This document shows, piece after piece, positions 63,494-64,000 of a stretch of DNA of 64,000 bases. The notes below the pieces were generated by a model. That model was not told the origin of the DNA. It saw only the letters and a list, made by a program, of their open reading frames with translations, and did no database searches. Within the stretch, counting starts at the first letter, position 1. Each line of letters starts with the position of its first letter. Source of the DNA: Bacteroidales bacterium (GTDB lineage: Bacteria > Bacteroidota > Bacteroidia > Bacteroidales > Paludibacteraceae); NCBI GenBank assembly GCA_015061115.1, contig SUXE01000001.1:186001-250000 (forward strand), in the 5' to 3' direction. A program made the translations under genes and the position numbers.

Positions 63494-64000
63494 TTAAAAT
63501 GTAAAACGAATTGTTGATTGGATATCGACTCCTGCTTCTGGCAGATCGATTTTCCTGTAAAAATTAAGATGATTAAGATGGTAAGTGTTGAGTATGTTAC
63601 GTGCGTTGACATGCAACGAAATCTTTCCCGGAGATACCGGAAACTCAACCTTGCCTCCCACATTCAACAGATTGTATCCTTGAGTCTCGTCCTCATTATG
63701 GCACACTCGTGTCTGTGTGGCGACGCTTTGGCATTCCGCATACGCCTGCCATCTTTTACGCTCCCAGCTTATGGTGTTGCGCATAGTGGCAGGAGGGGAG
63801 AATGGGGTGGCTGTGTGTGAATCGTGGTCGTATGTATGCACATATTCACCTGAAAATTCATAGTGCAGATCACGCACAAGTTTCACTTTGACACGCGCCT
63901 CTCCTCCAAAGAATGTCGCTGGAGCATCCACATATTGGTAGATCTGTCCTGCGTCTGGCAACATAGACCACTGTCCTGTAGGATGCAATGAGATAAAATG
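63494..64000 (-). CDS. TonB-dependent receptor, C-terminal part (cut by window edge)
   Basis: About 169 residues of the barrel end; the frame is open to the window edge, so the gene starts beyond 64000. LNVGGKVEFPVSPGKISLHVNARNILNT and the last strand STIRFTF with terminal Phe are typical. His- and Asp-rich loops (YVHTYDHDSHTATPF) and the TMRNTISWERK strand resemble ZnuD-type zinc receptors. Operon partner of the His/Asp-rich lipoprotein. Confidence 0.88.
   Translation of the reverse strand, partial: HFISLHPTGQWSMLPDAGQIYQYVDAPATFFGGEARVKVKLVRDLHYEFSGEYVHTYDHDSHTATPFSPPATMRNTISWERKRWQAYAECQSVATQTRVCHNEDETQGYNLLNVGGKVEFPVSPGKISLHVNARNILNTYHLNHLNFYRKIDLPEAGVDIQSTIRFTF

Overview
The window comes from a member of the Bacteroidales (phylum Bacteroidota). 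The signs are: promoters of the TTTG-N19/20-TAnnTTTG type before many genes, T9SS-type C-terminal sorting tails, a BspA-like leucine-rich-repeat protein, a complete sodium-pumping nqrABCDEF operon, a PF09820/PF08011-type AAA-ATPase, a DUF4250 gene, and tRNA genes without an encoded CCA. Several polysaccharide-acting secreted proteins suggest a gut or rumen-like anaerobe; the genus cannot be fixed from the sequence.

Layout. 1-4.2 kb: two proteins with PD-(D/E)XK-type nuclease signatures, then a small DUF4250 gene. 4.3-10 kb: tRNA-Cys, dnaX (split at an A10 run), a GH13 amylase, tRNA-Leu, an intergenic candidate small RNA, and a MarR regulator. 10-15.9 kb: a glycogen/alpha-glucan operon (debranching enzyme, glycosyltransferase, GH57) and a sugar kinase. 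16-18.3 kb: an outer-membrane barrel and glycyl-tRNA synthetase. 18.6-27.8 kb: secreted proteins (T9SS-tail protein, Cthe_2159-like beta-helix, GH5 cellulase, an unknown, an esterase, BspA-like LRR). 28-35.1 kb: an MBL hydrolase and nqrA-F. 35.1-39.8 kb: palindromic repeats, two small exported proteins, a membrane-anchored AraC regulator and an HNH protein. 39.9-40.6 kb: a nitroreductase. 62.9-64 kb: a His/Asp-rich lipoprotein and the end of a TonB-dependent receptor, probably for metal uptake.

The outstanding region is 40.8-62.5 kb, all on the minus strand. It holds one NifB, one NifH, two stand-alone NifX-like proteins (one with a Cys/Gly/Ser insert) and TWO nitrogenase-like D/K pairs. They are interleaved with sulfur-amino-acid genes: three cysteine-synthase-family enzymes, a gamma-lyase, a MalY-type C-S lyase, a methyltransferase, a MetQNI transporter with an outer-membrane porin, and MoeB, DsrE-like and TusA-like sulfur-transfer proteins. 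P-cluster cysteines and the cofactor Cys are kept in both pairs. The residues matching nitrogenase alphaGln191 and alphaHis195 are Trp and Phe in both, and nifE, nifN and nifV are absent. Canonical nitrogen fixation is therefore unlikely. By analogy with the methylthio-alkane reductase of Rhodospirillum rubrum (MarBHDK), I infer a reductive sulfur-scavenging system that takes up organosulfur compounds, cleaves C-S bonds and feeds thiol or sulfide to cysteine and methionine metabolism.

Regulation appears to be RNA-based. A 62-codon leader gene ending in a run of nine Cys codons, with its own promoter, precedes the reverse-transsulfuration genes. A leader with a predicted pseudoknot precedes the porin-metQNI operon. 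Strong hairpins sit between metQ and metN and between the second D and K genes.
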